Source: Flavobacterium acetivorans
Lineage (GTDB): Bacteria > Bacteroidota > Bacteroidia > Flavobacteriales > Flavobacteriaceae
Direction: 5' to 3'
Length of the DNA: 64,000 bases
NCBI RefSeq assembly: GCF_020911885.1
Contig: NZ_CP087132.1
Coordinates: 2,046,001-2,110,000, forward strand
Below, piece after piece: positions 1-8,388 of the stretch (position 1 is the first letter of the stretch; the number at the start of each line of letters is the position of its first letter). The notes under the pieces are model-generated. The model saw nothing but the letters and a program-made list of their open reading frames with translations. It had not been told where the DNA came from and ran no database searches. The position numbers and the translations under genes were made by a program.

Positions 1-363
1 TTGACCTACGGGTACCATGTCAAAATATTTCATTCTGAAACTCAAGATGTGTCGGAACAATTTAATTCGAATGTCTTTTACAATATCCTGACCGAGCCAA
101 TTGGCCCAATAGACAAAGTAAAATTGTGAAAATACTTCGCATAACAGCACAATTCCCATTAAACTAATGTAGAATAAAAGTCCATTTGCATCTTCTGTTT
201 GGATGTAACCATCTACAGTTTGTTTCAATAAATAAGGTCGTAATGCCGCAAAAGCGGATAAGGAAACGGCAAAGACAATAACGCCGTTAAAACGCCATTG
301 GTAAGGTTTGGTATATTGTAAGATTCGTTTAAATAAACGAGTATCAAATGCTTTTGCTTTCAT
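1..363 (-). CDS. ABC exporter, N-terminal part (truncated by window edge)
   Basis: The first 121 codons of a gene that continues beyond the window edge. The ATG at 361-363 starts MKAKAFDTRLF, followed by long hydrophobic stretches (VIVFAVSLSAFAALRPYLL and LLFYISLMGIVLLCEVFSQF) and then FRMKYFDMVPVGQ. This is the start of the transmembrane domain of MsbA/LmrA-type exporters that fuse membrane and ATPase domains; FDxxPVG is a familiar coupling-loop motif. The ATPase half is not visible, so the substrate cannot be judged. It lies about 110 bases downstream of truA on the same strand and may be co-transcribed with it. Confidence 0.8.
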   Translation of the reverse strand, partial: MKAKAFDTRLFKRILQYTKPYQWRFNGVIVFAVSLSAFAALRPYLLKQTVDGYIQTEDANGLLFYISLMGIVLLCEVFSQFYFVYWANWLGQDIVKDIRIKLFRHILSFRMKYFDMVPVGQ

Positions 364-472
364 TTTTTTTGGAGCTATTTACTGCGTCAATTCATTTTTT
401 TATGTCCTGTTATCGCTAGGATCTTTCTGTTTTAAAGCGAAAAAATATAAAAGATTCTTACTGTTCTCAGGG

Positions 473-1228
473 CTAATTTTTTATGTAATCGTAATCAATT
501 TCGGTGAGATACAACCCATGAGCAGGAACGGAAAATCCGGCTTTATCTCTGTTTTTACTCTCAATAATATCGTTGAAATCGTCCAAAGTTATTTTGTGAA
601 TTCCAACATTTACTAAGGTTCCCACGATAGCGCGAACCATGTTTCTCAAAAATCGATTGGCTGAAATGGTAAAAACCAGTTTGTTGTTTTCTTGTTCAGC
701 TCCGGCTCGAGTCCAATAGGCTTCAAAAATAGTACAATCAAATGTATTAACATCTGTATTTACTTTTGAAAAACATTGAAAATCCGTATGATTGAATAAT
801 AACTTTGCTGCCTCATTCATCAAATCTACATCCAGTTTTTGATGAAAGTACCAACTTTGCTCTTGTAAAAAAGCATCTTTAAAGGTATTGATGTGGTATT
901 CATAAGTTCTTTTGGTGGCATCAAAGCGAGCGTGCGCATCATTGGCAACGGGTATGATATCATAAACAACAATGTCTTTTGGTAAAAAGGAGTTGAGTTT
1001 ATGTATTAATTTTTCAATGTCAAAAGAAGGTTCAAAATCAAAATGGGCATACATTTTTTTGGCGTGTACACCTGTGTCCGTGCGACCGGCACCCATAAGA
1101 TTGATATCAGCGTTTAGTATTACTGAAAAAGCTTTGTTTAGAGTTTCTTGTACTGAGGAAGCATTGGGTTGGTATTGCCAACCATGATACAGGGTTCCGT
1201 TATATGCTAATTGTATAAAATATCTCAA
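473..1228 (-). CDS. truA: tRNA pseudouridine(38-40) synthase TruA
   Basis: Cytoplasmic enzyme that isomerises uridines 38-40 in the tRNA anticodon arm to pseudouridine. The 251-residue protein has the family's N-terminal YNGTLYHGWQYQP and the catalytic loop GRTDTGVHA, with Asp51 as nucleophile. The C-terminal half carries FLRNMVRAIVGTLV, the other conserved TruA block. Length is normal for the family. The ATG at 1228 directly precedes the conserved N-terminus, and a TATCTTTG box lies 20 bases upstream. The downstream neighbour is the ABC exporter on the same strand. Confidence 0.95.
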   Translation of the reverse strand: MRYFIQLAYNGTLYHGWQYQPNASSVQETLNKAFSVILNADINLMGAGRTDTGVHAKKMYAHFDFEPSFDIEKLIHKLNSFLPKDIVVYDIIPVANDAHARFDATKRTYEYHINTFKDAFLQEQSWYFHQKLDVDLMNEAAKLLFNHTDFQCFSKVNTDVNTFDCTIFEAYWTRAGAEQENNKLVFTISANRFLRNMVRAIVGTLVNVGIHKITLDDFNDIIESKNRDKAGFSVPAHGLYLTEIDYDYIKN

Positions 1229-1247
1229 GTGATTTTTTTTGAAGCTA

Positions 1248-1255
1248 CAAAGATA
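1248..1255 (-). promoter_or_regulatory. -7 promoter box of truA
   Basis: The minus strand reads TATCTTTG, an exact match to the Bacteroidetes -7 consensus TAnnTTTG, 19 bases before the truA ATG. No clear -33 element was recognised. Confidence 0.6.
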
Positions 1256-1270
1256 CTTATTAATTTTTTT

Positions 1271-1295
1271 GCCACGAAGGTGCTAAGGAGCAAAG
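1271..1295. repeat. degenerate GCCACGAAG...CTAAGG intergenic repeat
   Basis: The segment GCCACGAAGG-TGCTAAGGAG-CAAAG resembles the GCCACnAAG/CTAAGG/CACAAAG non-coding repeats I remember from flavobacterial intergenic regions. Only one degenerate copy is visible here, so its repeat nature is inferred from memory. Confidence 0.3.
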
Positions 1296-1356
1296 TTTGT
1301 TAAGTTTCATTTGGATTTTTTATTTGGTAGCGGAATGTCTAATTTTACCAAAATTC

Positions 1357-1438
1357 TTAGCCCAGATAGTAGCGGTATCCTTTTTATTTTTCTTTTAAAA
1401 AAATAAAAAGATACGAGCGGATAGCTGGAAATAGCTCC
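1357..1438 (+). ncRNA. candidate structured RNA, Flavo-1-like
   Basis: An intergenic element with a clear two-part hairpin. The inner stem pairs TATC plus TTTTTATTTTT (1376-1391) with AAAAATAAAAA plus GATA (about 1398-1413), 15 pairs with one bulged C. Outer short stems pair AGC and CCAG near 1359-1365 with CTGG and GCT near 1424-1436. The two strands of the internal loop both contain AGCGG (TAGTAGCGG against GAGCGGATAG). The layout resembles the Flavo-1 RNA class of Bacteroidetes as I remember it, but I could not run a covariance search. It ends 17 bases before the phosphoesterase start codon; strand was chosen by resemblance only. Confidence 0.4.
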
Positions 1439-1455
1439 TGAAAAAACATAAAATT

Positions 1456-1956
1456 GTGAGTACAAAAATTCTCTTACTTTCGGATACCCATAGCCATATT
1501 GATGATGTGATTTTAAAATATGTTGCCCAGGCTGATGAAGTCTGGCATGCTGGTGACATAGGTGATTTGTCAGTAACGGACAGCATAAAAAAACTAAAAC
1601 CGCTGCGTGCAGTTTATGGGAATATTGATGACGCCCAAGCCCGCTTAGAGTTTCCTTTGCACAATCGTTTTATGTGCGAAGGTGTCGATGTTTGGATAAC
1701 GCATATAGGAGGTTATCCCGGGAAATACAATCCGAATATTAAGACCGAAATGGAGGCGAATCCGCCCAAGCTATTTATTTGCGGGCATTCCCATATTTTA
1801 AAAGTAATGTTTGATAAGAAACATAATTTACTGCATATGAATCCGGGCGCTTGTGGTAAAAGTGGTTTTCATCAGGTACGCACTATGCTGCGGTTTGTTA
1901 TTGAAGGAGACAAAATTAAAGACTTGGAAATTATTGAAATTGAGAAACGGGTTTAG
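1456..1956 (+). CDS. YfcE/MJ0936-type metallophosphoesterase
   Basis: Calcineurin-like phosphodiesterase of 166 residues. The metal-binding motifs occur in order: LSDTHSH (D-x-H), HAGDIGD, YGNIDD (GN[HD]) and FICGHSHI (GHxH), with NPGACG near the end as in the YfcE family. Substrates of this subfamily are usually unknown. The start is a GTG at 1456 placed right before the conserved STKILLLSDTH; no upstream ATG fits. Its stop codon overlaps that of the convergent histidine kinase in the tetranucleotide TTAG (1953-1956). A possible structured RNA lies immediately upstream. Confidence 0.85.
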   Translation: MSTKILLLSDTHSHIDDVILKYVAQADEVWHAGDIGDLSVTDSIKKLKPLRAVYGNIDDAQARLEFPLHNRFMCEGVDVWITHIGGYPGKYNPNIKTEMEANPPKLFICGHSHILKVMFDKKHNLLHMNPGACGKSGFHQVRTMLRFVIEGDKIKDLEIIEIEKRV

Positions 1957-3656
1957 GATTCATTTTGTAAAAAAGGTGCTTTTATGTAGATATTTGTTCC
2001 TTGATAGAGTACAGATTCAATAGTGATTTCACCCTCAATATTGTTGAGACGAGCTCTTATTCTATTTAACCCAAAACCTTCTATAATATGAGATTCAGTA
2101 GTGTCAAATCCTTTTCCATTGTCTTTGACTTCAATAAGTAATTGGTTGTTTTCTTGCTCAATCGTTAATTTTGCATTCGTAGCCTGACTGTGTTTTATGA
2201 TGTTGTTAAAAAGTTCGGTTACGATAAAGTATATTTTTAATTCAAATTCTTCTCTATAGCGGATTTTTGTTGCTATTGAGCTCGAATATTCGAATTGGAT
2301 ATTTGAATTTGAATTTTTTTCGCAAAGATCATTCAGAGCATAAAATAGCCCGAACCGAACCAGTAAGGAAGGCAGCAGTCGATGAGATAAGTCCCGAACG
2401 TTATCGTGTGCATCGCTGAGAATAGTTTTTGTTTTTTTTATTTCCTCACAATCGGTTATTTGGTTTTGTGCGCAAAATACACTTAAATGCAATCCAGCCG
2501 AAGATAATAAGGCGCTGATATTGTCATGTAAAAAAGCAGCAATTTTTTTTCGTTCCATCTCTTGTCCGCTTATCGAGGCATCTAAGATTTTCAACTGAAT
2601 TTTGCTTTCTACATCTTTAAGATCGTTTTTTTGTTTTAGTCTTGTATTTTGAAAGAAAAAGTAAAAGAGAATGATAATTAGAAGTAATATAGAAATAATT
2701 ATAATACTGATTTGTTTGTTCTTAGACTGTTTTTCTAAAAGCAATTGTTGTTCTGATTTGTACTTTGTTTCTATATTGTCAATTTCTCTTTTGTATTCGT
2801 CTAATTCCAAGTTGATTCCGGCAACATTAGCTTTTTTTAGCTTTTCTTCATCGTTAAGTTCCTTTGTTATTTTGTTAAATAATACTAAGTTTTCATACGC
2901 TTTTTTATAATTGCCTTTTTTCATAAGGAATTTGGCGTATTCTTCATGGCTAAAGGATAAATCTGATTTTTCTTCACCCATAATTCCTTGTTTAATAGCC
3001 TCTTCAAAAAAAATAGTCGCTTTTTTAGCCTCGCCTGAGTGTGAATAATACATGCCGTTAAGCATATTTAGGGCTACAATGGTCGATGCGTCTCCTGATC
3101 TAGAATGGTGTTTATTAATATAATTGAGGTAAACTAGTCCTTTGTCGAAGTCTCCAATATCAAAATAGGCCCAAGCTATATTGAGTTTTGTGAAATAAAT
3201 TTGGGCAGAATCTTTTGTTTTCGTGCTAAATTCTAATGATTTTTTGTAGTAATAGATTCCTTTTTCATATTCTTTTTTATCAAAAAAATAAATATTTCCC
3301 AAGTTGTTGTTTATCCAATTTTTTAGATTATCGCTGTTGGTTCTTTGGGCGTAAAGTAGCGCTTTTTTATAATAGAAAACCGCTTTTTCTGATTCGGAAA
3401 TGCCATCAAAATTAGCAGCAATAGTGTTGTAGCAAGTAGCGATTAAAACATTGTCTTTGATGGCGATGGCATATTTTAAGGCTAGTCTTGATTTTACTAA
3501 AGACTTCTCATAATTTTCCTTATGCATGAGAGTAGTGGCGTCCTGGGCAAGTTTGATAATTGCTTTTTTGGGTGGCGTTTTACTCTGGGAAAAGGCATTG
3601 CTACTAAAAATGCCCAGTAATAGCAAAAGACATAAAATTCTTTTTTTTTGAAACAT
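1953..3656 (-). CDS. TPR-containing sensor histidine kinase (NarX/LytS-like)
   Basis: A 567-residue membrane sensor. It has a signal peptide (residues 1-23), helical TPR-like repeats (about 30-270, e.g. YYKKALLYAQR, YYYKKSLEFS), a coiled coil (270-312), one transmembrane segment (about 316-335), then a HisKA_3-type dimerisation domain with phospho-acceptor His377 in IAAFLHDNIS. The ATPase domain follows, with ELFNNIIKHSQA (N box) and KDNGKGFD (G box). The TPR region should sit in the periplasm. The response regulator gene lies 71 bases upstream on the same strand, so the two form a two-component pair. The signal is unknown. Confidence 0.88.
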   Translation of the reverse strand: MFQKKRILCLLLLLGIFSSNAFSQSKTPPKKAIIKLAQDATTLMHKENYEKSLVKSRLALKYAIAIKDNVLIATCYNTIAANFDGISESEKAVFYYKKALLYAQRTNSDNLKNWINNNLGNIYFFDKKEYEKGIYYYKKSLEFSTKTKDSAQIYFTKLNIAWAYFDIGDFDKGLVYLNYINKHHSRSGDASTIVALNMLNGMYYSHSGEAKKATIFFEEAIKQGIMGEEKSDLSFSHEEYAKFLMKKGNYKKAYENLVLFNKITKELNDEEKLKKANVAGINLELDEYKREIDNIETKYKSEQQLLLEKQSKNKQISIIIISILLLIIILFYFFFQNTRLKQKNDLKDVESKIQLKILDASISGQEMERKKIAAFLHDNISALLSSAGLHLSVFCAQNQITDCEEIKKTKTILSDAHDNVRDLSHRLLPSLLVRFGLFYALNDLCEKNSNSNIQFEYSSSIATKIRYREEFELKIYFIVTELFNNIIKHSQATNAKLTIEQENNQLLIEVKDNGKGFDTTESHIIEGFGLNRIRARLNNIEGEITIESVLYQGTNIYIKAPFLQNES

Positions 3657-3727
3657 AATAATATAAGTAGACTGTTAGAAAAGAAAAACGGTGGTTTTAT
3701 ATGATGCTTTTTTTGCTATTTTTTGAT

Positions 3728-4390
3728 TTAGGATTTAATCAAATTATTTTTAATGGCAAATTTAACTAGGCTAATGGTATTCTTTGCATTTAATTTTTTT
3801 ATGATGTTTTTACGGTGCGTTTCAACTGTATTAGTACTGATAAATAACTGTTCGCTTATTTCTTTACCGCTATATTCTAAGGCAATTAAGGTAATGATTT
3901 CAAGTTCTCTTTCTGTTAATAAGGAATTAATAGTAGGCTTTTGCTTGTTTAATTTGAGGTTGTCTTTGGTTGCGGTGTTAAATATTTTTTCTCGAACTAA
4001 ATTACTGAAATATTCTTCCCCATTCGCAACGGCCTGAATGGCCTCTACTATGTTTTCGCCTGCACATTGCTTTGTCAAGTAAGCACTGGCGCCCAGTTTC
4101 ATGACTTCCTTTATGATTTTTAAATCATCATAGCTGGAAAGAATAATGACTTTGCAGGGAAAACCGTTCTTAGAAAATTCTTTAATCACTTCGATGCCGT
4201 CTTTTTTTGGCATGCTGATATCCAGAATGAGAATGTCTGCTTTATTGTTTGTAACTTCTTCAAAAAGAGTGCTGCCGTCTAAGGAGAAGCCTACAATCTC
4301 AAAGTTAGAAATAGTTTGCAATAGCGTCTTCATTCCGTCAATAAGCACTTGGTGGTCATCAGCAAGATGTATTCGTATTTTTGGTGTCAT
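3728..4390 (-). CDS. NarL/FixJ-family response regulator
   Basis: A 220-residue regulator. The receiver domain (1-125) has acidic DDH at 11-13, phospho-acceptor Asp57 in ILILDISMPKKDG, and a conserved Lys in YLTKQ. The C-terminal LuxR-type helix-turn-helix (about 150-215) reads LTERELEIITLIA ... EQLFISTNTVETHRKNI. It is transcribed just ahead of the TPR histidine kinase, its likely partner. Target genes cannot be read from the sequence. Confidence 0.92.
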   Translation of the reverse strand: MTPKIRIHLADDHQVLIDGMKTLLQTISNFEIVGFSLDGSTLFEEVTNNKADILILDISMPKKDGIEVIKEFSKNGFPCKVIILSSYDDLKIIKEVMKLGASAYLTKQCAGENIVEAIQAVANGEEYFSNLVREKIFNTATKDNLKLNKQKPTINSLLTERELEIITLIALEYSGKEISEQLFISTNTVETHRKNIIKKLNAKNTISLVKFAIKNNLIKS

Positions 4391-4492
4391 TCTTTATTGT
4401 GCTTTGTCCAAATTTATAAAAAAATATACTAACAATTCATTTATAGGATTTTTTTTATTTTCTAGAAGATTTTTGGTTTTTGCTCACAAAAA

Positions 4493-4516
4493 AACCCGAA
4501 CGGTTAGGTTCGGGTT
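4493..4516 (-). terminator. intrinsic terminator after the DUF4293 gene
   Basis: Perfect 9-bp stem AACCCGAAC/GTTCGGGTT with a 6-base loop. On the minus strand it is followed by a T-run (forward A-run 4488-4494). It separates the DUF4293 gene from the response regulator. Confidence 0.8.
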
Positions 4517-4548
4517 TTCTTCGCACTAATAAACTAATGTTTATAGGT

Positions 4549-4962
4549 TTACCTCAACCTGTCCACAGATTTTACAAGATCTTCATCCTTCTTGATGGCC
4601 TTATTAGCTAAAACTAATAATACGATAGCCAAGATAGGTAGAAACATCCCAATACCTTTCTCAGAGACAACTACTGTCTCTCCAGATAAGTTTAGCGAAC
4701 GATATACAAATAAGCCTAATAAAATTAAATTTAATATGATATTCAATCTGCCTAATACAAATTGAAGTTGTCTTTTTTTAAATGAAATAATACTCACTAA
4801 AGCTAGCGTGGTGCTTAAACCCAGTAAAATAACATAAAGCGGGTTTTGAGCAAAGAAATAATCGATACCGTTGTTCATTGTCCATAAAGGAAATAAAAAG
4901 GGCAATATCCCAGTAACTATAAATGCTAGCAGTAAATATATGGTTTGAATTCTTTGTATCAT
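4549..4962 (-). CDS. DUF4293 family membrane protein
   Basis: A small integral membrane protein of 137 residues with four predicted transmembrane segments: YLLLAFIVTGILPFLF, FFAQNPLYVILLGLSTTLAL, NIILNLILLGLFVYR and MFLPILAIVLLVLANKAI. The N-terminus MIQRIQTIYLLLA is characteristic of the Bacteroidetes family DUF4293. I chose the ATG at 4962 over a GTG six codons upstream, because a TATTTTTG promoter box at 4980-4987 would put the longer start at or before the transcription start. Function is unknown. It is divergent from rho. Confidence 0.8.
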   Translation of the reverse strand: MIQRIQTIYLLLAFIVTGILPFLFPLWTMNNGIDYFFAQNPLYVILLGLSTTLALVSIISFKKRQLQFVLGRLNIILNLILLGLFVYRSLNLSGETVVVSEKGIGMFLPILAIVLLVLANKAIKKDEDLVKSVDRLR

Positions 4963-4979
4963 TTTTTCTATTTGATACA

Positions 4980-4987
4980 CAAAAATA
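4980..4987 (-). promoter_or_regulatory. -7 promoter box of the DUF4293 gene
   Basis: The minus strand reads TATTTTTG (TAnnTTTG consensus), 17 bases upstream of the chosen ATG. It decides the start codon of that gene. Confidence 0.6.
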
Positions 4988-5142
4988 TATTTTCTTTTTT
5001 AAAAATACTATTGTATCGTTAAATTTTATTCGTATTATTGCAACACAATACCGTAAGCACTTCATACTGCGGTCAATTCATAATTATTATTTACTACCTA
5101 TCTTTTAGAGTATTTCCAAATTAATTTAACTCAAGAACATTC

Positions 5143-6948
5143 ATGTTTGATATTTCTGCATTAAAAGAAATGAAGCTTGCTGAGCTCCAAGAAATAGCTA
5201 AGGCTGCAAAAACCATAAAATTTAACGGTGTAAAAAAAGAAACCTTAATAGGTCAGATTTTAGAGCATCAAGCTAATCATATAGCAGCTAAACCAGAAAC
5301 TAAACCCGAAGCTGATACTGAGGAATCGAAACCTAAAAGAGCTCGAATTGTACCGGTTAAAAAAGCGGTTATCCAAAAAAACAAAATCGCTCCAGTTGTT
5401 GTAAATGAAGAGAAGTCACTTGAAAGTAGTGGTGTTTCCCAAGAGTTGGATTTTTCGGCAGTGGAAACAACCTCAGATGCAGTCCTAGATGAAACAGCAC
5501 CCAAAACAATAATTCCAGTTGAGAAAAAAGGGACTAAAGTTATCAAATTTAATAAGTCAGCTTACGAAAAGAAAATTGCCTTAAAAAAAGATAAAGAGAA
5601 GGAAAAAGAAAAGGTAACGGTAACGGTTGCAGATAATGATGCAGTAGCAGATAAAGAGATAGTTGTAGAGAGTACAATTGTTTCAACTACAGAAGCCATT
5701 GTGCCTAGTAAAAAAATAAATCCACACGATCGAAAGAGAACGGATGATGCTAACCAGTTGAATAAGCAGAATCCAAATCAAAACCCCAATTTTAAAAATA
5801 AAAAGAATAATTTTAGAGATTCCGATTTTGAATTTGACGGAATAATAGAAAGCGAAGGTGTTCTTGAAATGATGCCCGATGGTTATGGTTTCTTGCGTTC
5901 ATCGGATTATAATTATTTAGCTTCACCCGATGATATTTATTTATCGACGTCACAAATTAGATTATTTGGTCTAAAAACCGGAGATACGGTAAAAGGAGTG
6001 GTAAGACCTCCAAAAGAAGGGGAGAAGTTCTTCCCTTTGGTACGAGTTTTAAAAATAAACGGACATGATCCACAAGTAGTCCGTGACCGAGTTTCATTCG
6101 AACATTTAACTCCTGTTTTTCCTTCTGAAAAATTTAAATTGGCTGAAAAGCAAAGCACCATTTCAACGCGAATTATTGATTTATTTTCTCCAATAGGTAA
6201 AGGGCAACGTGGAATGATTGTAGCTCAACCTAAAACGGGTAAAACGATGTTGCTGAAAGAAATAGCCAATGCTATTGCTGCCAATCATCCTGAAGTTTAT
6301 CTTATTGTTTTATTGATTGATGAGAGACCTGAAGAGGTGACTGATATGCAACGTTCTGTGCGTGGTGAGGTAATTGCTTCTACATTTGATAGAGAACCTC
6401 AAGAACACGTTAAAATTGCTAATATCGTGCTTGAAAAAGCAAAACGATTAGTAGAATGTGGTCATGATGTGGTGATTCTTCTAGATTCCATTACGCGTTT
6501 AGCAAGAGCTTATAACACCGTACAGCCTGCTTCAGGAAAGGTATTGAGTGGTGGTGTTGATGCCAATGCTTTGCAGAAACCAAAACGTTTCTTTGGAGCC
6601 GCCCGTAATGTAGAAAATGGTGGTTCATTGAGTATTATTGCAACAGCATTGACTGAAACTGGTTCTAAAATGGACGAAGTTATTTTTGAAGAATTTAAAG
6701 GTACTGGTAATATGGAATTGCAATTAGATCGAAAAATCGCTAATAAACGTATTTTCCCTGCAATAGATTTAACTTCTTCTAGCACCAGACGTGACGATAT
6801 GTTATTGGATCAAAAAACATTGCAACGCATGTGGATTATGAGAAAATACCTTTCGGATATGAATCCAGTAGAGGCGATGGATTTCATCAATGATCGTTTT
6901 AAGAAAACAAGAAATAATGATGAGTTTTTGATCTCTATGAATGATTAA
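5143..6948 (+). CDS. rho: transcription termination factor Rho
   Basis: Hexameric RNA helicase that ends transcription. The 601-residue protein is much longer than E. coli Rho (419). It has a SAP-like Rho N-terminal domain (1-47, [18 protein letters not shown]), a long charged, low-complexity insert (about 48-228), the RNA-binding cold-shock-like domain (about 229-300, [15 protein letters not shown]), and the ATPase core with Walker [12 protein letters not shown] (about 361-371), Walker [16 protein letters not shown] and the Q-loop/R-loop region. Long inserts of this kind are typical of Bacteroidetes Rho. The gene stands alone and ends in a terminator hairpin. Confidence 0.97.
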   Translation: MFDISALKEMKLAELQEIAKAAKTIKFNGVKKETLIGQILEHQANHIAAKPETKPEADTEESKPKRARIVPVKKAVIQKNKIAPVVVNEEKSLESSGVSQELDFSAVETTSDAVLDETAPKTIIPVEKKGTKVIKFNKSAYEKKIALKKDKEKEKEKVTVTVADNDAVADKEIVVESTIVSTTEAIVPSKKINPHDRKRTDDANQLNKQNPNQNPNFKNKKNNFRDSDFEFDGIIESEGVLEMMPDGYGFLRSSDYNYLASPDDIYLSTSQIRLFGLKTGDTVKGVVRPPKEGEKFFPLVRVLKINGHDPQVVRDRVSFEHLTPVFPSEKFKLAEKQSTISTRIIDLFSPIGKGQRGMIVAQPKTGKTMLLKEIANAIAANHPEVYLIVLLIDERPEEVTDMQRSVRGEVIASTFDREPQEHVKIANIVLEKAKRLVECGHDVVILLDSITRLARAYNTVQPASGKVLSGGVDANALQKPKRFFGAARNVENGGSLSIIATALTETGSKMDEVIFEEFKGTGNMELQLDRKIANKRIFPAIDLTSSSTRRDDMLLDQKTLQRMWIMRKYLSDMNPVEAMDFINDRFKKTRNNDEFLISMND

Positions 6949-6970
6949 ATTTTCTTTTTCAAAATAAAAA

Positions 6971-6991
6971 AGTCTTCCGTTTTGGAAGACT
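6971..6991. terminator. bidirectional terminator between rho and the RNA methylase
   Basis: 8-bp stem AGTCTTCC/GGAAGACT with a 5-base loop, flanked by A-run and T-run on both strands. It serves the convergent rho and 7015-8259 genes. Confidence 0.85.
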
Positions 6992-7014
6992 TTTTTATTT
7001 TATGAGAAAGCGAT

Positions 7015-8259
7015 TTAAGCCTTAACTTCTTTGATTTCCTTAGCTTGCACTTTTCGTTCTAACAAGGCCATGTAAAAACCATCAAAACCAGATTCTGAAG
7101 CCAATATCTTTTGGTCTTTTATAAAGTTGAATTGTTTTCCAATATCAGTAGTTAAAAAACGGGCAACCTGTTCTTGGTTTTCCGAAGGCAAAACAGAGCA
7201 GGTAGCGTAAACTAGTTTACCTCCTGGTTTTACAATTTTGGAATAGCTTTCTAAAACCTCAGATTGTACTTTACGGATATTATCAATAAATTCAGGTTTC
7301 AATTTCCATTTGGCATCAGGGTTTCTTTTAAGAACACCTAAACCGCTACATGGAGCATCAATCAGTACACGATCAGCTTTTTCATGCAGTTTTTTAATCA
7401 CCTTTGTGGTATCAATAATTCGATATTCAATATTAAAGGCACCATCTCTTTTGGCTCTCAATTTTAATTGCTTTAATTTACTTTCATATAAATCCATTGC
7501 AATCAGCTGACCTTTGTTTTCCATCAAAGCGGCGATATGCAAGGTTTTTCCACCAGCACCGGCACAAGTATCCACTACACGCATCCCTGGCTTCACGTCA
7601 AGAAAGGCAGCTACTAGTTGTGAGTTGGCATCCTGTACTTCAAAGAAACCTTGTTTGAAAGCATCAGTCATGAAAACATTAGCTCTTTCTTTTAATACTA
7701 AAGCATCAGGCTGATTTTTTAAATAGTCAGTTTCGATGTCTAAATCCATTAAGATTGCTCTTAATGTTTCTTTAGTTGTTTTTAAGGTGTTTACTCTAAG
7801 AATTACTTTAGCGGGTTGGTTTTGAGCGGCAATTTCAGTCGACCAAACTTTTTCTCCTAGTTCTTTTACTCCTAATTCGTCCATCCAGTCTGGAATAGAT
7901 TCTTTGATGGCTCTGGTTTTTGAAAGTTCATCAAAACGACCTTTTATTTTTCTTTCTGGAGTTCCTTCGAGTTGGCGCCAATCCGGAATTGGATAACCTC
8001 TTAAAACTGCCCATACGGCAAACATTCTCCAAAGATTGTCTCTATCAAAAGGTTCTCTTACTTCGGCAATTTCGGCATATAATCTTTTCCATCTTACAAT
8101 TTCATAGATTGTTTCGGCTACAAACTTTCGGTCTGAACTTCCCCAACGTTTGTCTTTTTTTAAGGCTCTTGCAACCACTTTATCGGCATATTCTCCTTCG
8201 TTAAATATCGCATTTAAAGAGTCAATGGTGGTATAAACTAAATTTCTGTGTAATCTCAT
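7015..8259 (-). CDS. RsmB/NOP-family RNA (cytosine-5) methyltransferase
   Basis: S-adenosylmethionine-dependent RNA m5C methylase of 414 residues. An N-terminal NusB-like region is followed by the Rossmann domain with DTCAGAGGKTLHIAALM (SAM-binding motif I), IDAPCSGLGVLKRNPD (PCSG, the product-release Cys) and VYATCSVLPSENQEQV (TCS, the catalytic Cys). Both cysteines expected for this family are present. The usual substrate would be 16S rRNA, but I cannot separate RsmB from related paralogues by eye, so no symbol is given. A TACCTTTG box lies 17 bases upstream of the ATG. Confidence 0.88.
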   Translation of the reverse strand: MRLHRNLVYTTIDSLNAIFNEGEYADKVVARALKKDKRWGSSDRKFVAETIYEIVRWKRLYAEIAEVREPFDRDNLWRMFAVWAVLRGYPIPDWRQLEGTPERKIKGRFDELSKTRAIKESIPDWMDELGVKELGEKVWSTEIAAQNQPAKVILRVNTLKTTKETLRAILMDLDIETDYLKNQPDALVLKERANVFMTDAFKQGFFEVQDANSQLVAAFLDVKPGMRVVDTCAGAGGKTLHIAALMENKGQLIAMDLYESKLKQLKLRAKRDGAFNIEYRIIDTTKVIKKLHEKADRVLIDAPCSGLGVLKRNPDAKWKLKPEFIDNIRKVQSEVLESYSKIVKPGGKLVYATCSVLPSENQEQVARFLTTDIGKQFNFIKDQKILASESGFDGFYMALLERKVQAKEIKEVKA

Positions 8260-8276
8260 TTTAAATAATTGAGGTG

Positions 8277-8284
8277 CAAAGGTA
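8277..8284 (-). promoter_or_regulatory. -7 promoter box of the RsmB-like gene
   Basis: The minus strand reads TACCTTTG, matching TAnnTTTG, 17 bases before the ATG at 8259. Confidence 0.55.
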
Positions 8285-8350
8285 CTATTAATTGGTTGAA
8301 AGTTAAATTTTTAATAATGAATGTTAGTTTTATATTTTATCCATAAAAAA

Positions 8351-8371
8351 AACACTGCTTAAAACAGTGTT
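8351..8371 (-). terminator. intrinsic terminator after kup
   Basis: Stem AACACTG/CAGTGTT extended by flanking A/T pairs, with a 7-base loop, 18 bases past the kup stop codon. The minus strand runs into T residues. Confidence 0.8.
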
Positions 8372-8388
8372 TTTCTTTTATTTATAGC

